From NCBI RefSeq assembly GCF_030867145.1, contig NC_134442.1, forward strand, positions 821,001-885,000: 64,000 nucleotides of DNA, written 5' to 3'. This DNA comes from Opisthocomus hoazin. Its lineage: Eukaryota > Chordata > Aves > Opisthocomiformes > Opisthocomidae. The notes below the pieces were generated by a model that saw only the letters and a list, made by a program, of their open reading frames with translations, did no database searches and was not told the origin of the DNA. Made by a program: the position numbers and the translations under genes. Below, piece after piece: positions 11,870 through 29,123 of the stretch (position 1 is its first letter; every line of letters starts with the position of its first letter).

Positions 11870-12705
11870 GGAGGGCCCAAAGCCTTTTTTTAGGGTCCAA
11901 ACCCTCCTTTGCAGGGTCAAACCCTCATTGATAAGTTGCAAGCTTCGCTTTTACAATTCACAGACTCCTTTTAAGGGACCAAAGCATTCTCTTGAAGGCC
12001 CAAAGTCTGATTTGGGTGTCAAAGGGCTCCTTTTTAGAGTCCAAAGCCTTATTTGTAGGGTCTAAAGTCTCCTTTCATGGCACCAAAGCCTCATTATCTG
12101 GATCCATAGCCTAATTTAGAGGATCCAGTTGGCAAGCTGGAGGGCCCAAAGCCTCATTTTAGCATCCAAACTGCTCATTTTGGGTACAAAGCCTCACTTG
12201 TTTAATGACCGAAGCCTCATTTGGAGGCTCCAAAGACCTGTTTTTAGCATACAGAGCCCTAGCTTTTGGCACCAAAACATCATGTGAGGGCAAAAGTCCT
12301 GATTTGAGGGTTCAGCATCTCATTTTCATTTCCAAAGCCTTATTTTCACATCCCAATGCCCCATGCTTCAGGCCCAAACTCTTTTTTGGAGAGTCCAAAG
12401 TCTCATTTCTAGGGCCAAAACCCTCTTACAGCTCTAGGCCTGCACTGGAGTGTTTCGTTTTATGGGGCAACAGAGGAACCAAGAGGTTCCCCTCCTTTGC
12501 AGGGCCCAAAGCGTCATTTGTAGACACTCTCCACCCATTTTAGGTCCCACAGCCTTATTCGCAGGGCGAAAATCTTCATTTTTTTGGGTCCAAAGCTGTC
12601 TTTTATTAGCCATAGTCTTTCTTAGGGCACACCGTTCCCTTGTTAGGGTTTAAACTCTCACTTTCAGAGCAGAAAGCATCTTTTTAGGATCCAAAGCTCT
12701 ATTGG
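11870..12705. repeat. Minisatellite B, unit 2
   Basis: Same copy number and order of variant 21-bp repeats as in unit 1. Confidence 0.85.
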
Positions 12706-13102
12706 TAGTGACCTCCCCAGGGCCAGGACTCTGCGCTTCCCCTGGCTGCACTTGTTGGGGCTCTGCTGGGGCAGGGTGCGACCCTGGGCTGGTGCAGAGA
12801 GCAGCACCACGTCGTGACTCTGTGCAGGAGCAGGGTTTTGGGTGCCACCGTCGCGAGGCTGCGCCCAGCAGTGCAGGCTGGTCGGGGAGCAGCGCCCCGA
12901 GACGTGGGGGCAGAGGGTGCGGGAAGAGGGGGACAGGCCTGGGGTGCTGAGCGATGGGGCACGGGCTGGCTCTGGAGACCCCCGGGCTGGAGACATCTGC
13001 CCCGGGACCAGTGCAGAGCTGCAGGCCTGGAGCTGGGCAGCACTTGCCTTGGGGGAGAACAACAAAATAGTGCCTGGCACGCGCAGAAGGACCCCTCAGC
13101 GT

Positions 13103-13771
13103 TCACATCCCACCCCTCCCTGTAAAAGAAAAGCTAAAAAGGGTGAGGACAGCAAAGCCATCTGCGCTGTTGGTAACACTGAGACTTTTTCTGTCATTTT
13201 CATGCGTTTCTTGTATTTGGCTAATGGGATCTGGGAGCCCTTGAGGGCCAGCGTGTGGCGCAGCTGGTGGCCCAGTCCTGGTTCGGCCGTCTGGCGAGGG
13301 CCCCTCCAGGGTCCCTGGTGTGGTGCTGGCCTCTTGTTGGCTGGAGAGTCCTCGGAGCTGCTGGTGCTCCTTCTTTGGGGGTGGCCGTGCCCCCCGGGGG
13401 CGTTCCCTGCCCCAGCTGGTAGTGGAGAGCCTGGGCACAGCCTCCCCAGGCTCCTCCTGGGACTCTTCTTGCTCCGTGGGGATGGCAGCGGGAGCAGCGG
13501 GGCAGCTGCCAGGTGCCCACCAAAAGCGGCGCATGAGGTGCCGAGGAGCTCGTCCGTGCCGGATCTTGCAGGGCTGCCGGGGGAGGCAGAGACCCTCCTC
13601 AGGAGGCAGCGGGGCCGGGGGCATCTTGGTCAACATGGCCATGATGGTGTCTTCCACCATAGCTGCCTCCAACCCCCTGTTGTCAAAGATCTGCTCCAGC
13701 TTCTGCTGGACCCAGGGCTGCAGGGTCTGCAGGAGCATTGGGTGGTTCTGGAAAAGGTTCATCCCGTTCGG
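13103..13771 (-). pseudogene. Topors-like fragment, unit 2
   Basis: Copy of 2258-2926. An inserted base near 13372 and a lost base near 13388 shift the frame locally and then restore it, so five residues differ in the Pro-rich part. The Leu-x-Pro-Trp helical motif is unchanged. Substitutions such as Thr-to-Ile in the helix are shared with unit 4. Confidence 0.5.
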
Positions 13772-13964
13772 GATACAATATAATACAGACAATAATAAAC
13801 TGTATAGCGCAGTCCCATACCTACCATACCCACAATACCCACAATAGCTGCAAAACAATAAAAACTACACAATACGTACTGTACAGAGCAATGCATACTC
13901 TACATACAGTAATCTACATGCAACATATTATAAAACAAAATACCTTAGAAAACTAAACACTCGA
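13772..13964. repeat. TACAATAC-type repeat, unit 2
   Basis: Copy of 2927-3119, followed by the left inverted-repeat arm at 13969-14009. Confidence 0.7.
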
Positions 13965-14619
13965 GAATGACCAAGCGCCACCCCCACCCCGTCCCTTGGC
14001 AATGACAGAGCCAGCGTGGAGCGTGCTCCATCTGTGTTTCGCTGTGCTTTGTGCAGGACAGGATGGCAGTGCTTGGCTATGCTTGGTTGATTTGGCTTGC
14101 ACATCCCTGCTTGCCTGCCGCGGCTGTAAGCAGATTGGCTCTTCAGCCCCCAACCAGGTGCCTACTGCCTGTAGTAGTTCCGTTCTGCGGTGTCAGTTTC
14201 TTTGGGAAGGACCTGGTGGCAAGCGGCTGCGCAGAGCGGGGTGGCAGTGAACTTCCCAAAGAGGCTATGGTGCCACACTTGGTTTTCCCGGCTAGCTGTT
14301 AGCAGGCAGCACTGGGAGGCAGGCGCTGCTGCCTGCCACGAGGTCTGCAGAGCCTCGTCCCGCAAGCAGAGCATTCAGCGGGGGTCTGCTGGGGGTGTCC
14401 GAGCCCAGCTTCTGCCTCCCCTCCTGCTCGGAACCCTCCATGTTGCCCGCCCCCCCCTAGAATCCACCGTGCCCAGCACCCGGAACCAGCCACTCTGTGA
14501 CATCAGCCACGGGGCCAAGGGTTCCCTGGGCAGCGGGACTGCTGCAGGCACTACGTCGGCTGCTGCACTGCTGGCCACCAGCTCTCGCTTCTTGCAGCTG
14601 CCACGTGCCGCTGACAGCC

Positions 14620-17101
<2,482 letters not shown>

Positions 17102-17229
17102 GGAGCAGGATCAACAGGAACCAGCGCAGGCTGCACTGGACCATGATCATTTCCTTCTGGGGCAATGCCTGCTGCTCCAAAGGCAGCTTCAGCATCAAAG
17201 GCCTGCTCTGTGCTGCCCGCTCTCCTCCC

Positions 17230-17631
17230 TGTGGAGTATGAAGCAGTAAGGGACTGGGGACGTGAGCAATCCAGCATTTCTCTAGAAGGCCATGAAGCCT
17301 TAGCCTAAGGCCGCAGAGCCTTAGCATAAGGCCGCAAGGGCATCCAGAGGACAAACTGCGGTTGGAATGAGGAAGTAAGAATGCAGAGACAAACAACTCC
17401 CAGATGCCAAAGAGGAACTTGCGGCCTACAAGAAGGCCACGAGCACTGCGCGTGAGCTAGTGACGCACACCAATCATAATCGAGTTACTGTGTGAGTTAA
17501 ATTGATTATCACCAATGGGGGATCGCCGCGTATGTAGTGGGGAATATAAAAGTGAGCTATCTGAGGCTAATAAACGGCTTGTACGTGATCACATTGATCA
17601 TCGTGTCGAGTCCAGTTCTTCCTCCGCAACA
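17230..17631 (+). mobile_element. Solo LTR, unit 2
   Basis: 402 bp, target-site remnants at 17224-17229 and 17632-17637. It carries an A-to-G change (GTTACTGTG) also found in unit 4, another B-subtype marker. TATA box and AATAAA are kept. Confidence 0.8.
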
Positions 17632-17679
17632 CTTCCTAGTGCACACAAATGCTGAAGCTGACTTAGTTCTTGGAATAAA

Positions 17680-18106
17680 GTTGCCAGGTTTCACAGTTAA
17701 CCGTGCCTGAGTCCAATTCACTCTCGTGCGCAAGGCAAGGATTTCCACGCCCGGCAAAATGAGGCTGCAGGCAGTCAAGGAGGGCACAAAGGGCAAGAGT
17801 CGCTCAGCAGGGCTGACACCATGCCTGGTCAGACAGGAGCGTGCTCAGAGCCACCATGGCATGAAGAAGACTGGCACATTGAGGCTAGAAAGAGGATGCA
17901 AAATAATGATGTGACGTGCAGACAACTCTGGGGATGATGATTAGGACGTGGTTGAAGCCTTTGCTAAACAGAAAGATGAAAGAAAGCTGGCAGGAGTTAC
18001 AGTGCCATGAGGAAGAGCCAGATGTCACCAGAAGTTAAGGGGGAATGGTGTGAGAGGTGGCCAGACTTCAGCAATATCTGAAGGAAGAGCTGGGGTCATT
18101 CTGGGG
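17680..18106. other. Spacer downstream of acrosin, unit 2
   Basis: Copy of 6836-7262; no gene seen. Confidence 0.4.
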
Positions 18107-18283
18107 ACAACATCACGCAGAGGAACGACATTGCCTTGCTGGAATTGGACCAGCCTGTCCAGTGCGGCTACTACGTGCAGCTTGCCTGTGTGCCCGACGC
18201 CTGGTTGAGAGTGTCGCAGCTGAGAATCTGCTACATCAGTGGCTGGGGTTCCACGACTGCAAGAGGTGAGTTCCCAAAAGGGA
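18107..18283 (+). pseudogene. Duplicated acrosin exon 3 fragment, unit 2
   Basis: Same 177-bp fragment and same breakpoints as in unit 1, with the donor kept. Confidence 0.85.
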
Positions 18284-19425
18284 CTTGTTTGGCAGGCACA
18301 GAGTGACTTCTGCCAGCCCAAGCCCTTACCAAGAGAAACAAGTCCTTCAGCTTCACCTCAGGCAGGCCGGCGTTTCACTGCGCATTTGGCCAACAGAGAA
18401 AGTGATGGAGGAAGGTGGGGTCATCCCAGATCACAAAACAACTCTTCTCCAGAGCTGAAACTCAGCTTCTGGAATCTCCTGGCTCCTAGTCCTGGGTAAT
18501 GTGCTTGATACGTCTGGGCTAAGCTCCTGAATCGTGAAGAAAAAGTTTTTCTTTGTGTAGGGGTGGCGCGACCACAGGTATTTCCAACATATTGTACAAC
18601 CTCTCTTCTCCAGGAGAAACCTAGACTGAGAGAAGAAATGTGGAAATATCACCAGAGGAGGAGAGAGAAGGAGTGTGAGCTCGGGAAGGTGTGGATGCTG
18701 ACAAGAAGCAGGTGCTCAAATGTTACTGCTTTGCACACACCCTGTGTGCTCACCTTCTCCCAGAATCCCACAGCTGTGTAGCAGGAGGCTTTGGTAGGGC
18801 AGTGTCAGCCTCACCTCAGCCGGGGCCTGGAGCAGAGCCTGCCCCTCCGACACCAGCATGGCTGCCTGGCAGCTGGGTGGGAAAATGGGAAATGGCAGCC
18901 CCCGGGGGAAGCAGGGTTGCCCGGGGAGTATCCCAATGCCATCCCTTCCCAGCAGCCCACGGCAGCACAGCGCATGCTGACCCCGGGTGTCCTTACAGCA
19001 GAGCCCCAGCTGCCCCGCTGGAGCACAGAGACCTGGAGGGGAGGAGGAGGGGAGACGCTTTAGGCAGCCTGCCCCCTCCCCAGACACCCCCGGGCATGGA
19101 AAGGCCCCGCGCCCTGCCAAGCCGGCGAGTCGCCACTCGTGCCGCGGTGCAGAGGTGGCCACCTCCTGCGTGCTCTGGGATGGCGCAGCCTTGCCCTGAG
19201 CCAGGGGAAGGTTCCCTGTGCCTCAGTCCAGAGTCCTCACCTGCAAAGCCTCCTTTTCCGGGCCAAAATCCTCATTTTTGGGGCCCCAACCTGTCTGTTC
19301 TTGCCCACAGCCGCGTATTTCCCTGTCCCACTTCGCTCTCCACAGCTTCCCCAGCAGGGGACGTGAGAGGGAGGTGCTGAGCTCTGCTGCTGGGGTCCAG
19401 GGACAGGACGCATGGGAACGGCTCA
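18284..19425. other. Spacer, unit 2
   Basis: Copy of the unit-1 spacer, about 3 bp shorter. Changes near 18790-19040 open a longer plus-strand frame (18691-19380) absent in units 1 and 3, showing that these frames are not conserved. Confidence 0.4.
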
Positions 19426-19586
19426 GAGCTGCGTCAGGGCGGGTTCAGCTGGGCTCAAGGATCCGTTTCTGCACCGAGAGTGCGGCCGGGCGCTGGGACA
19501 GGCTGCCTGAGAGGTGGTCGGTGCCCCCGGCCTGTCCGTGCCCAGGAGCCCTTTGGGCAGTACCCTCCATGCTGTGCTGTCAGGCC
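19426..19586 (+). mobile_element. CR1 3'-UTR remnant, unit 2
   Basis: Copy of 8585-8745 with a few substitutions. Confidence 0.5.
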
Positions 19587-19770
19587 GGGCCAGCCCTGCA
19601 GGGCGGGCGATTGGACGGGGCGATGGCTGCCGCTCCCTCCCCAGCGGAAGCTCCCTGCTCTGCCGTGCCCACAGGGTCACCGCGAGCACCCAGCCCACCC
19701 TGTGGAGTTCATCACCACATCGCCTGGGAGCAGGGCAGGCACCGGCGGAGGGGAGAGTGGCCCCTCAGGC

Positions 19771-20216
19771 AGCCAATAGCGGAGAGCAGCACCTCAGGGG
19801 AGGGTGGGCCCCACACCATGGCAGAGCGACAGCCCAGGTAGCCAATCAGAGGTCACATTTCAAATGAAGGGCAGGCACCCAGCAGGGCAGCCTGAACGCA
19901 AAGGGGGCCAATCAGAGGCAGCGTCACCTCAGGGGAGGGTGGGCACTGCATCTGGGCAGAGTGACAGCACTGTCAGCCAATGGCAGGTCATCACTTCAGG
20001 TGAAGGGCGGGCACTGCAGCCCAGCAGCCTGACCACCTGGGTTCGAATCAGAGGCAGCAGCACCTCAGGGGCGGGTGGGCATTGCATCTGGGCAGAGTGA
20101 CAGCCCTGGCAGCCAATGGCAGGTCATTCCCTCAGGTGAAGGGCAGGCACTGTAACCCAGCAGCCTGACCACCCGGGGGCCAATCAGAGGCAGCAGCACC
20201 TCAGGGGAGGAGACTG
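19771..20216 (+). promoter_or_regulatory. CCAAT-box array, unit 2 (six of seven intact)
   Basis: Boxes at 19773, 19842, 19908, 19977, 20113 and 20180; the fifth position (20044) reads CGAAT and is lost. The loss is shared with unit 4. Confidence 0.6.
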
Positions 20217-20870
20217 ACAGCCCTCCCGACCTCTGCCGGCCAAGACTACATGGGAAGGAGGCGGGCCCTGCTTGCAGCCAGGCCCAGCTTCACCATGGCT
20301 CCTGTGGGGCCTGCCCCGAGGCCGCGCAGCCCCTGGACCAGGCCCAGGGCCCCTCCTCCCCCCTTCCACCGCTCCTCTCTGTCTCCTCTGCACCCCCCAG
20401 TTGTCCCCGTGTTCTGGAACCCCCCGTCTCCGTGATGCTGAGGCCGCCGGGGTGGCGGTGGGGTGGACAAGGCTGGGTGGGGGTGATGCTTGCCCTGGGG
20501 CCATCGGCTCCCCCACATCCCCTCCGCGCAGCCCCAGCGACCCCGCAGCAGCCTGCAGGGTCGTGAGGAGGGGCAGGACGTGGCTGCCGTCCAGTGTCTG
20601 CCCTGAGGTGGCGAGGACGGGGGGGATGTGGGGCTGGGGTCTGCCCCCCGAAGCAGGGGGGTCCCAGGGCTGATGCTCTCCCCCATCCCCACAGCTCCTG
20701 CACATCATCTCCTTCCTGACACTGCCCGCCCTGCTGAGACGGGGCCAGACCTGCCCTTGCCTCCACGAGGGCTGCGACAGCGAGGCCGCCTGCACCTCCT
20801 CTGCACCGCTCTCTGCCCCGCAACCGCCAGTGCCTGCCCCTGCAAGAGGGCCACCATCCTCAGCTGTGAG
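20217..20870. other. GC-rich region after the CCAAT array, unit 2
   Basis: Copy of 9376-10028. The Leu-rich/Cys frame loses the stop found in unit 1 (changes at 20818-20830), so the frame end is not conserved; this argues against a coding gene. Confidence 0.3.
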
Positions 20871-20918
20871 TCTGTCATTGCCAAGGGACGGGGTGGGGGT
20901 GGCGCTTGGTCTCCAGGA

Positions 20919-21817
20919 CTCATCTTTAGCGTCCAAACTTTTATTGTAGGTTTTAATGCCTTCTTTTTAGGACCCAAAGCCTCCTTTTTAGGGTACAAAC
21001 CCTCATTTCTAAGTTCCAAACCCACCTTTTAAGGTTCAAAGCTCATATTAAGGGCTCAAAGCAACATTTTGACGGTGCAGAGCCTCCTTTTCAGAGTCCA
21101 AAGCATTGTTTATAGGGTCCAAAGTCTCCATTTATGTACCCAACCCTCATCTTTAGCTTCAAAAGCCTGCTTTTCAGGAGCCAAAGCCTCCATGTAGAAT
21201 CAAAACTGCTCCTTTAGACTTAGAAGTCTTGTTTGTTTAATGTCCCAAGCTTCATTCTGACGGTCTAAAATCCCATTTCAACAGCACAAAGCCCTGATTT
21301 TCAAACCCAAAGCATCACTTCAGGGCTTAAAATCATCAGAATTTCAGGGTTCAATGCCTCAATGTAATTTCCAAAGCCCCATTTTCAGGGCCCAGTGCTC
21401 CATTCTTACGCCCCAAGCCATCCTTTGGCGGGTCTAAACTCTACTTTGGAGGGTCCGAAGCCCTCTTTCACACCTGAAAGCCTCCACTGGAGTGCCCAGA
21501 GCCCTCTATTTGGAACGAAATCTCCATTTGTGGAGGCCATGGAGGAACCAAGTCGTTCCCCTCCTTTTCAGGGTCTAAAGCGTTCTTTGTATCATCTAGC
21601 CCATCCTTTTGAGTGCCCAGAGCCCCATTTTCAGGGCTGAAGCCCTCATTTATGGGATCCAAACCTGTCTTTTATCACTCACAACCTTCTTTTAGGGCCC
21701 ACAGTTCCATTTTGAGGGTCCTAACTCTCATTTTGGAGGCAGAAAGCCTCTTTTTAGGCTCCAGAGCTATATTTCTAGCATCCAAAGCATCATTTTGACT
21801 TTCCAAAATCTTAGCTT
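20919..21817. repeat. Minisatellite A, between units 2 and 3
   Basis: Copy of the 10079-10976 block; a one-base deletion near 21041 distinguishes it. Confidence 0.85.
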
Positions 21818-22710
21818 TGGTGGCAGAGCAGAGAGCAGCCTGGTTCCACTAAGCGCAAGGCTGCTCTCCCGCCTCGGCTGCCCTCAGCCCACCGTTGCTC
21901 TGCACACCGCTGCCCACGCGATGACCCACAGAGGTCCCTTCCAACCCCTAACACACCGCCCTGGCAGTTTGCCTGTGGAGCGCTGGGGACAGCTGCCCAG
22001 GGGAACGGGGAGATGGCTCTGCCCCGTCCTGCTGCGAGAGCAGGGCTCAGCCCTGGTGCTGAGGGCACTGAGCGTCTGCCTTGCTGCTCTCCAGCTCCTC
22101 CGGCGTGCGTGGAGCCCTCCGTCACCAGGCATGGGAAGTGTGCGGCTCCAGCGTACGCACCCGTGGGTGTCCCAGGGCACACGTGGAGATCCCGCCTGGA
22201 CCCGGGGAGTGACAGCTTTGCAGCCGCTCGTTCAGGCAAGGTGAGCACGCTTTGTTTTTGCCCTGCGTTAGTGGGGCACGAAGCACTCAGCCCAGCCCTT
22301 GAGCGGAGCTGTGCATGCTTTCAGCCAGCTGGCACTTGTGCCGCTGCTCAGGAGAGCCCCTGCAGGTGAAATTGCCGCCTTGGCTTGAAGAACAGGCCAG
22401 CACTTCCCTGCTCTTGGGCTGTTGTCCTCTGCCCTAGGTGATTCCTGCCCTGGCAAGTCCAAGAGACGCCTCTGTGAATGCCCGCCTGTGCAGTGCGTGT
22501 CCTTCTGGCCTGGGGCCGTCAAAGCAGATCTCCCTGCTGCTAAGTGATGGCTGGGAAATGCGTACCCTTGCGGCCCCAGTGTCCTCCAGTGACAACCTGC
22601 TGGTCAGCTGAGTCCCCAGGGCTGGCTCAAAGCCTGCACAGCGGGACGAAACTGCTGCCTCACAAGACCTCTTTCTGTCCTACAAGAGGTCGATGGTGAT
22701 AGCACCATCT
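21818..22710. other. GC-rich intergenic segment, unit 3
   Basis: Copy of 132-1024, CR1 scrap at 21920-21946. Two substitutions near 22217-22239 are shared with unit 5 only. Confidence 0.5.
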
Positions 22711-23546
22711 GGAGGGCCCAAAGCCTTTTTTTTAGGGTCCAAACCCTCCTTTGCAGGGTCAAACCCTCATTGATAAGTTGCAAGCTTCGCTTTTACAATT
22801 CACAGACTCCTTTTAAGGGACCAAAGCATTCTCTTGAAGGCCAAAGTCTGATTTGGGTGTCAAAGGGCTCCTTTTTAGAGTCCAAAGCCTTATTTGTAGG
22901 GTCTAAAGTCTCCTTTCATGGCACCAAAGCCTCATTATCTGGATCCATAGCCTAATTTAGAGGATCCAGTCGGCAAGCTGGAGGGTCCAAAGCCTCATTT
23001 TAGCATCCAAACTGCTCATTTTGGGTACAAAGCCTCACTTGTTTAATGACCGAAGCCTCATTTGGAGGCTCCAAAGACCTGTTTTTAGCATACAGAGCCC
23101 TAGCTTTTGGCACCAAAACATCATGTGAGGGCAAAAGTCCTGATTTGAGGGTTCAGCATCTCATTTTCATTTCCAAAGCCTTATTTTCACATCCCAACGC
23201 CCCATGCTTCAGGCCCAAACTCTTTTTTGGAGAGTCCAAAGTCTCATTTCTAGGGCCAAACCCCTCTTACAGCTCTAGGCCTGCACTGGAGTGTTTCGTT
23301 TTATGGGGCAACAGAGGAACCAAGAGGTTCCCCTCCTTTGCAGGGCCCAAAGCGTCATTTGTAGACACTCTCCACCCATTTTAGGTCCCAGAGCCTTATT
23401 CGCAGGGCGAAAATCTTCATTTTTTTGGGTCCAAAGCTGTCTTTTATTAGCCATAGTCTTTCTTAGGGCACACCGTTCCCTTGTTAGGGTTTAAACTCTC
23501 ACTTTCAGAGCAGAAAGCATCTTTTTAGGATCCAAAGCTCTATTGG
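22711..23546. repeat. Minisatellite B, unit 3
   Basis: Copy of the unit-1 block with an added T near 22730 and a deleted C near 22841. Confidence 0.85.
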
Positions 23547-23941
23547 TAGTGACCTCCCCAGGGCCAGGACTCTGCGCTTCCCCTGGCTGCACTTGTTGGG
23601 GCTCTGCTGGGGCAGGGTGCGACCCTGGGCTGGTGCAGAGAGCAGCACCACGTCGTGACTCTGTGCAGGAGCAGGGTTTGGGTGCCACCGTCGCGAGGCT
23701 GCGCCCAGCAGTGCAGGCTGGTCGGGGAGCAGCGCCCGAGACGTGGGGGCAGAGGGTGAGGGAAGAGGGGGACAGGCGTGGGGTGCTGAGCGATGGGGCA
23801 CGGGCTGGCCCTGGAGACCCCCGGGCTGGAGACATCTGCCCCGGGACCAGTGCAGAGCTGCAGGCCTGGAGCTGGGCAGCACTTGCCTTGGGGGAGAACA
23901 ACAAAATAGTGCCTGGCACGCGCAGAAGGACCCCTCAGCGT

Positions 23942-24610
23942 TCACATCCCACCCCTCCCTGTAAAAGAAAAGCTAAAAAGGGTGAGGACAGCAAAGCCAT
24001 CTGCGCTGTTGGTAACACTGAGACTTTTTCTGTCATTTTCATGCGTTTCTTGTATTTGGCTAATGGGATCTGGGAGCCCTTGAGGGCCAGCGTGTGGCGC
24101 AGCTGGTGGCCCAGTCCTGGTTCGGCCGTCTGGCGAGGGCCCCTCCAGGGTCCCTGGTGTGGTGCTGGCCTCTTGTTGGCTGGAGAGTCCTCGGAGCTGC
24201 TGGTGCTCCTCTTTGGGGGTGGCCGTGGCCCCCCGGGGGCGTTCCCTGCCCCAGCTGGTAGTGGAGGGCCTGGGCACAGCCTCCCCACGCTCCTCCTGGG
24301 GCTCTTCTTGCTCCGTGGGGATGGCAGCGGGAGCAGCGGGGCAGCTGCCAGGTGCCCACCAACAGCGGCGCATGAGGTGCCGAGGAGCTCGTCCGTGCCA
24401 GATCTCGCAGGGCTGCCGGGGAAGGCAGAAACCCTCCTCAGGAGGCAGCGGGGCCGGGGGCATCTTGGTCAACATGGCCATGACGGTGTCTTCCACCATA
24501 GCTGCCTCCAACCCCCTGTTGTCAAAGATCTGCTCCAGCTTCTGCTGGACCCAGGGCTGCAGGGTCTGCAGGAGCATTGGGTGGTTCTGGAAAAGGTTCA
24601 TCCCGTTCGG
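23942..24610 (-). pseudogene. Topors-like fragment, unit 3
   Basis: Sequence as in unit 1. Just downstream (23675-23740) two single-base deletions break the frames that were open in other units, which argues against constraint on the C-terminal side. Confidence 0.5.
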
Positions 24611-24803
24611 GATACAATATAATACAGACAATAATAAACTGTATAGCGCAGTCCCATACCTACCATACCCACAATACCCACAATAGCTGCAAAACAATAA
24701 AAACTACATAATACGTACTGTACAGAGCAATGCATACTCTACATACAGTAATCTACATGCAACATATTATAAAACAAAATACCTTAGAAAACTAAACACT
24801 CGA
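24611..24803. repeat. TACAATAC-type repeat, unit 3
   Basis: Copy of 2927-3119; left inverted-repeat arm follows at 24808-24848. Confidence 0.7.
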
Positions 24804-25458
24804 GAATGACCAAGCGCCACCCCCACCCCGTCCCTTGGCAATGACAGAGCCAGCGTGGAGCGTGCTCCATCTGTGTTTCGCTGTGCTTTGTGCAGGACAG
24901 GATGGCAGTGCTTGGCTATGCTTGGTTGATTTGGCTTGCACATCCCTGCTTGCCTGCCGCGGCTGTAAGCAGATTGGCTCTTCAGCCCCCAACCAGGTGC
25001 CTACTGCCTGTAGTAGTTCCGTTCTGCGGTGTCAGTTTCTTTGGGAAGGACCTGGTGGCAAGCGGCTGCGCAGAGCGGGGTGGCAGTGAACTTCCCAAAG
25101 AGGCTATGGTGCCACACTTGGTTTTCCCGGCTAGCTGTTAGCAGGCAGCACTGGGAGGCAGGCGCTGCTGCCTGCCACGAGGTCTGCAGAGCCTCGTCCC
25201 GCAAGCAGAGCATTCAGCGGGGTTCTGCTGGGGGTGTCCGAGCCCAGCTTCTGCCTCCCCTCCTGCTCGGAACCCTCCATGTTGCCCGCCCCCCCCTAGA
25301 ATCCACCGTGCCCAGCACCCGGAACCAGCCACTCTGTGACATCAGCCACGGGGCCAAGGGTTCCCTGGGCAGCGGGACTGCTGCAGGCACTACGTCGGCT
25401 GCTGCACTGCTGGCCACCAGCTCTCGCTTCTTGCAGCTGCCACGTGCCGCTGGCAGCC

Positions 25459-27941
<2,483 letters not shown>

Positions 27942-28069
27942 GGAGCAGGATCAACAGGAACCAGCGCAGGCTGCACTGGACCATGATCATTTCCTTCTGG
28001 GGCAATGCCTGCTGCTCCAAAGGCAGCTTCAGCATCAAAGGCCTGCTCTGTGCTGCCCGCTCTCCTCCC

Positions 28070-28471
28070 TGTGGAGTATGAAGCAGTAAGGGACTGGGGA
28101 CGTGAGCAATCCAGCATTTCTCTAGAAGGCCATGAAGCCTTAGCCTAAGGCCGCAGAGCCTTAGCATAAGGCCGCAAGGGCATCCAGAGGACAAACTGCG
28201 GTTGGAATGAGGAAGTAAGAATGCAGAGACAAACAACTCCCAGATGCCAAAGAGGAACTTGCGGCCTACAAGAAGGCCACGAGCACTGCGCGTGAGCTAG
28301 TGACGCACACCAATCATAATCGAGTTACTATGTGAGTTAAATTGATTATCACCAATGGGGGATCGCCGCGTATGTAGTGGGGAATATAAAAGTGAGCTAT
28401 CTGAGGCTAATAAACGGCTTGTACGTGATCACATTGATCATCGTGTCGAGTCCAGTTCTTCCTCCGCAACA
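28070..28471 (+). mobile_element. Solo LTR, unit 3
   Basis: 402 bp with TATA box and AATAAA, A-subtype sequence; target remnants at 28064-28069 and 28472-28477. Confidence 0.8.
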
Positions 28472-28519
28472 CTTCCTAGTGCACACAAATGCTGAAGCTG
28501 ACTTAGTTCTTGGAATAAA

Positions 28520-28946
28520 GTTGCCAGGTTTCACAGTTAACCGTGCCTGAGTCCAATTCACTCTCGTGCGCAAGGCAAGGATTTCCACGCCCGGCAAAAT
28601 GAGGCTGCAGGCAGTCAAGGAGGGCACAAAGGGCAAGAGTCGCTCAGCAGGGCTGACACCATGCCTGGTCAGACAGGAGCGTGCTCAGAGCCACCATGGC
28701 ATGAAGAAGACTGGCACATTGAGGCTAGAAAGAGGATGCAAAATAATGATGTGACGTGCAGACAACTCTGGGGATGATGATTAGGACGTGGTTGAAGCCT
28801 TTGCTAAACAGAAAGATGAAAGAAAGCTGGCAGGAGTTACAGTGCCATGAGGAAGAGCCAGATGTCACCAGAAGTTAAGGGGGAATGGTGTGAGAGGTGG
28901 CCAGACTTCAGCAATATCTGAAGGAAGAGCTGGGGTCATTCTGGGG
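28520..28946. other. Spacer downstream of acrosin, unit 3
   Basis: Copy of 6836-7262; no gene seen. Confidence 0.4.
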
Positions 28947-29123
28947 ACAACATCACGCAGAGGAACGACATTGCCTTGCTGGAATTGGACCAGCCTGTCC
29001 AGTGCGGCTACTACGTGCAGCTTGCCTGTGTGCCCGACGCCTGGTTGAGAGTGTCGCAGCTGAGAATCTGCTACATCAGTGGCTGGGGTTCCACGACTGC
29101 AAGAGGTGAGTTCCCAAAAGGGA
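28947..29123 (+). pseudogene. Duplicated acrosin exon 3 fragment, unit 3
   Basis: Identical in extent to the unit-1 fragment, donor kept. Confidence 0.85.
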
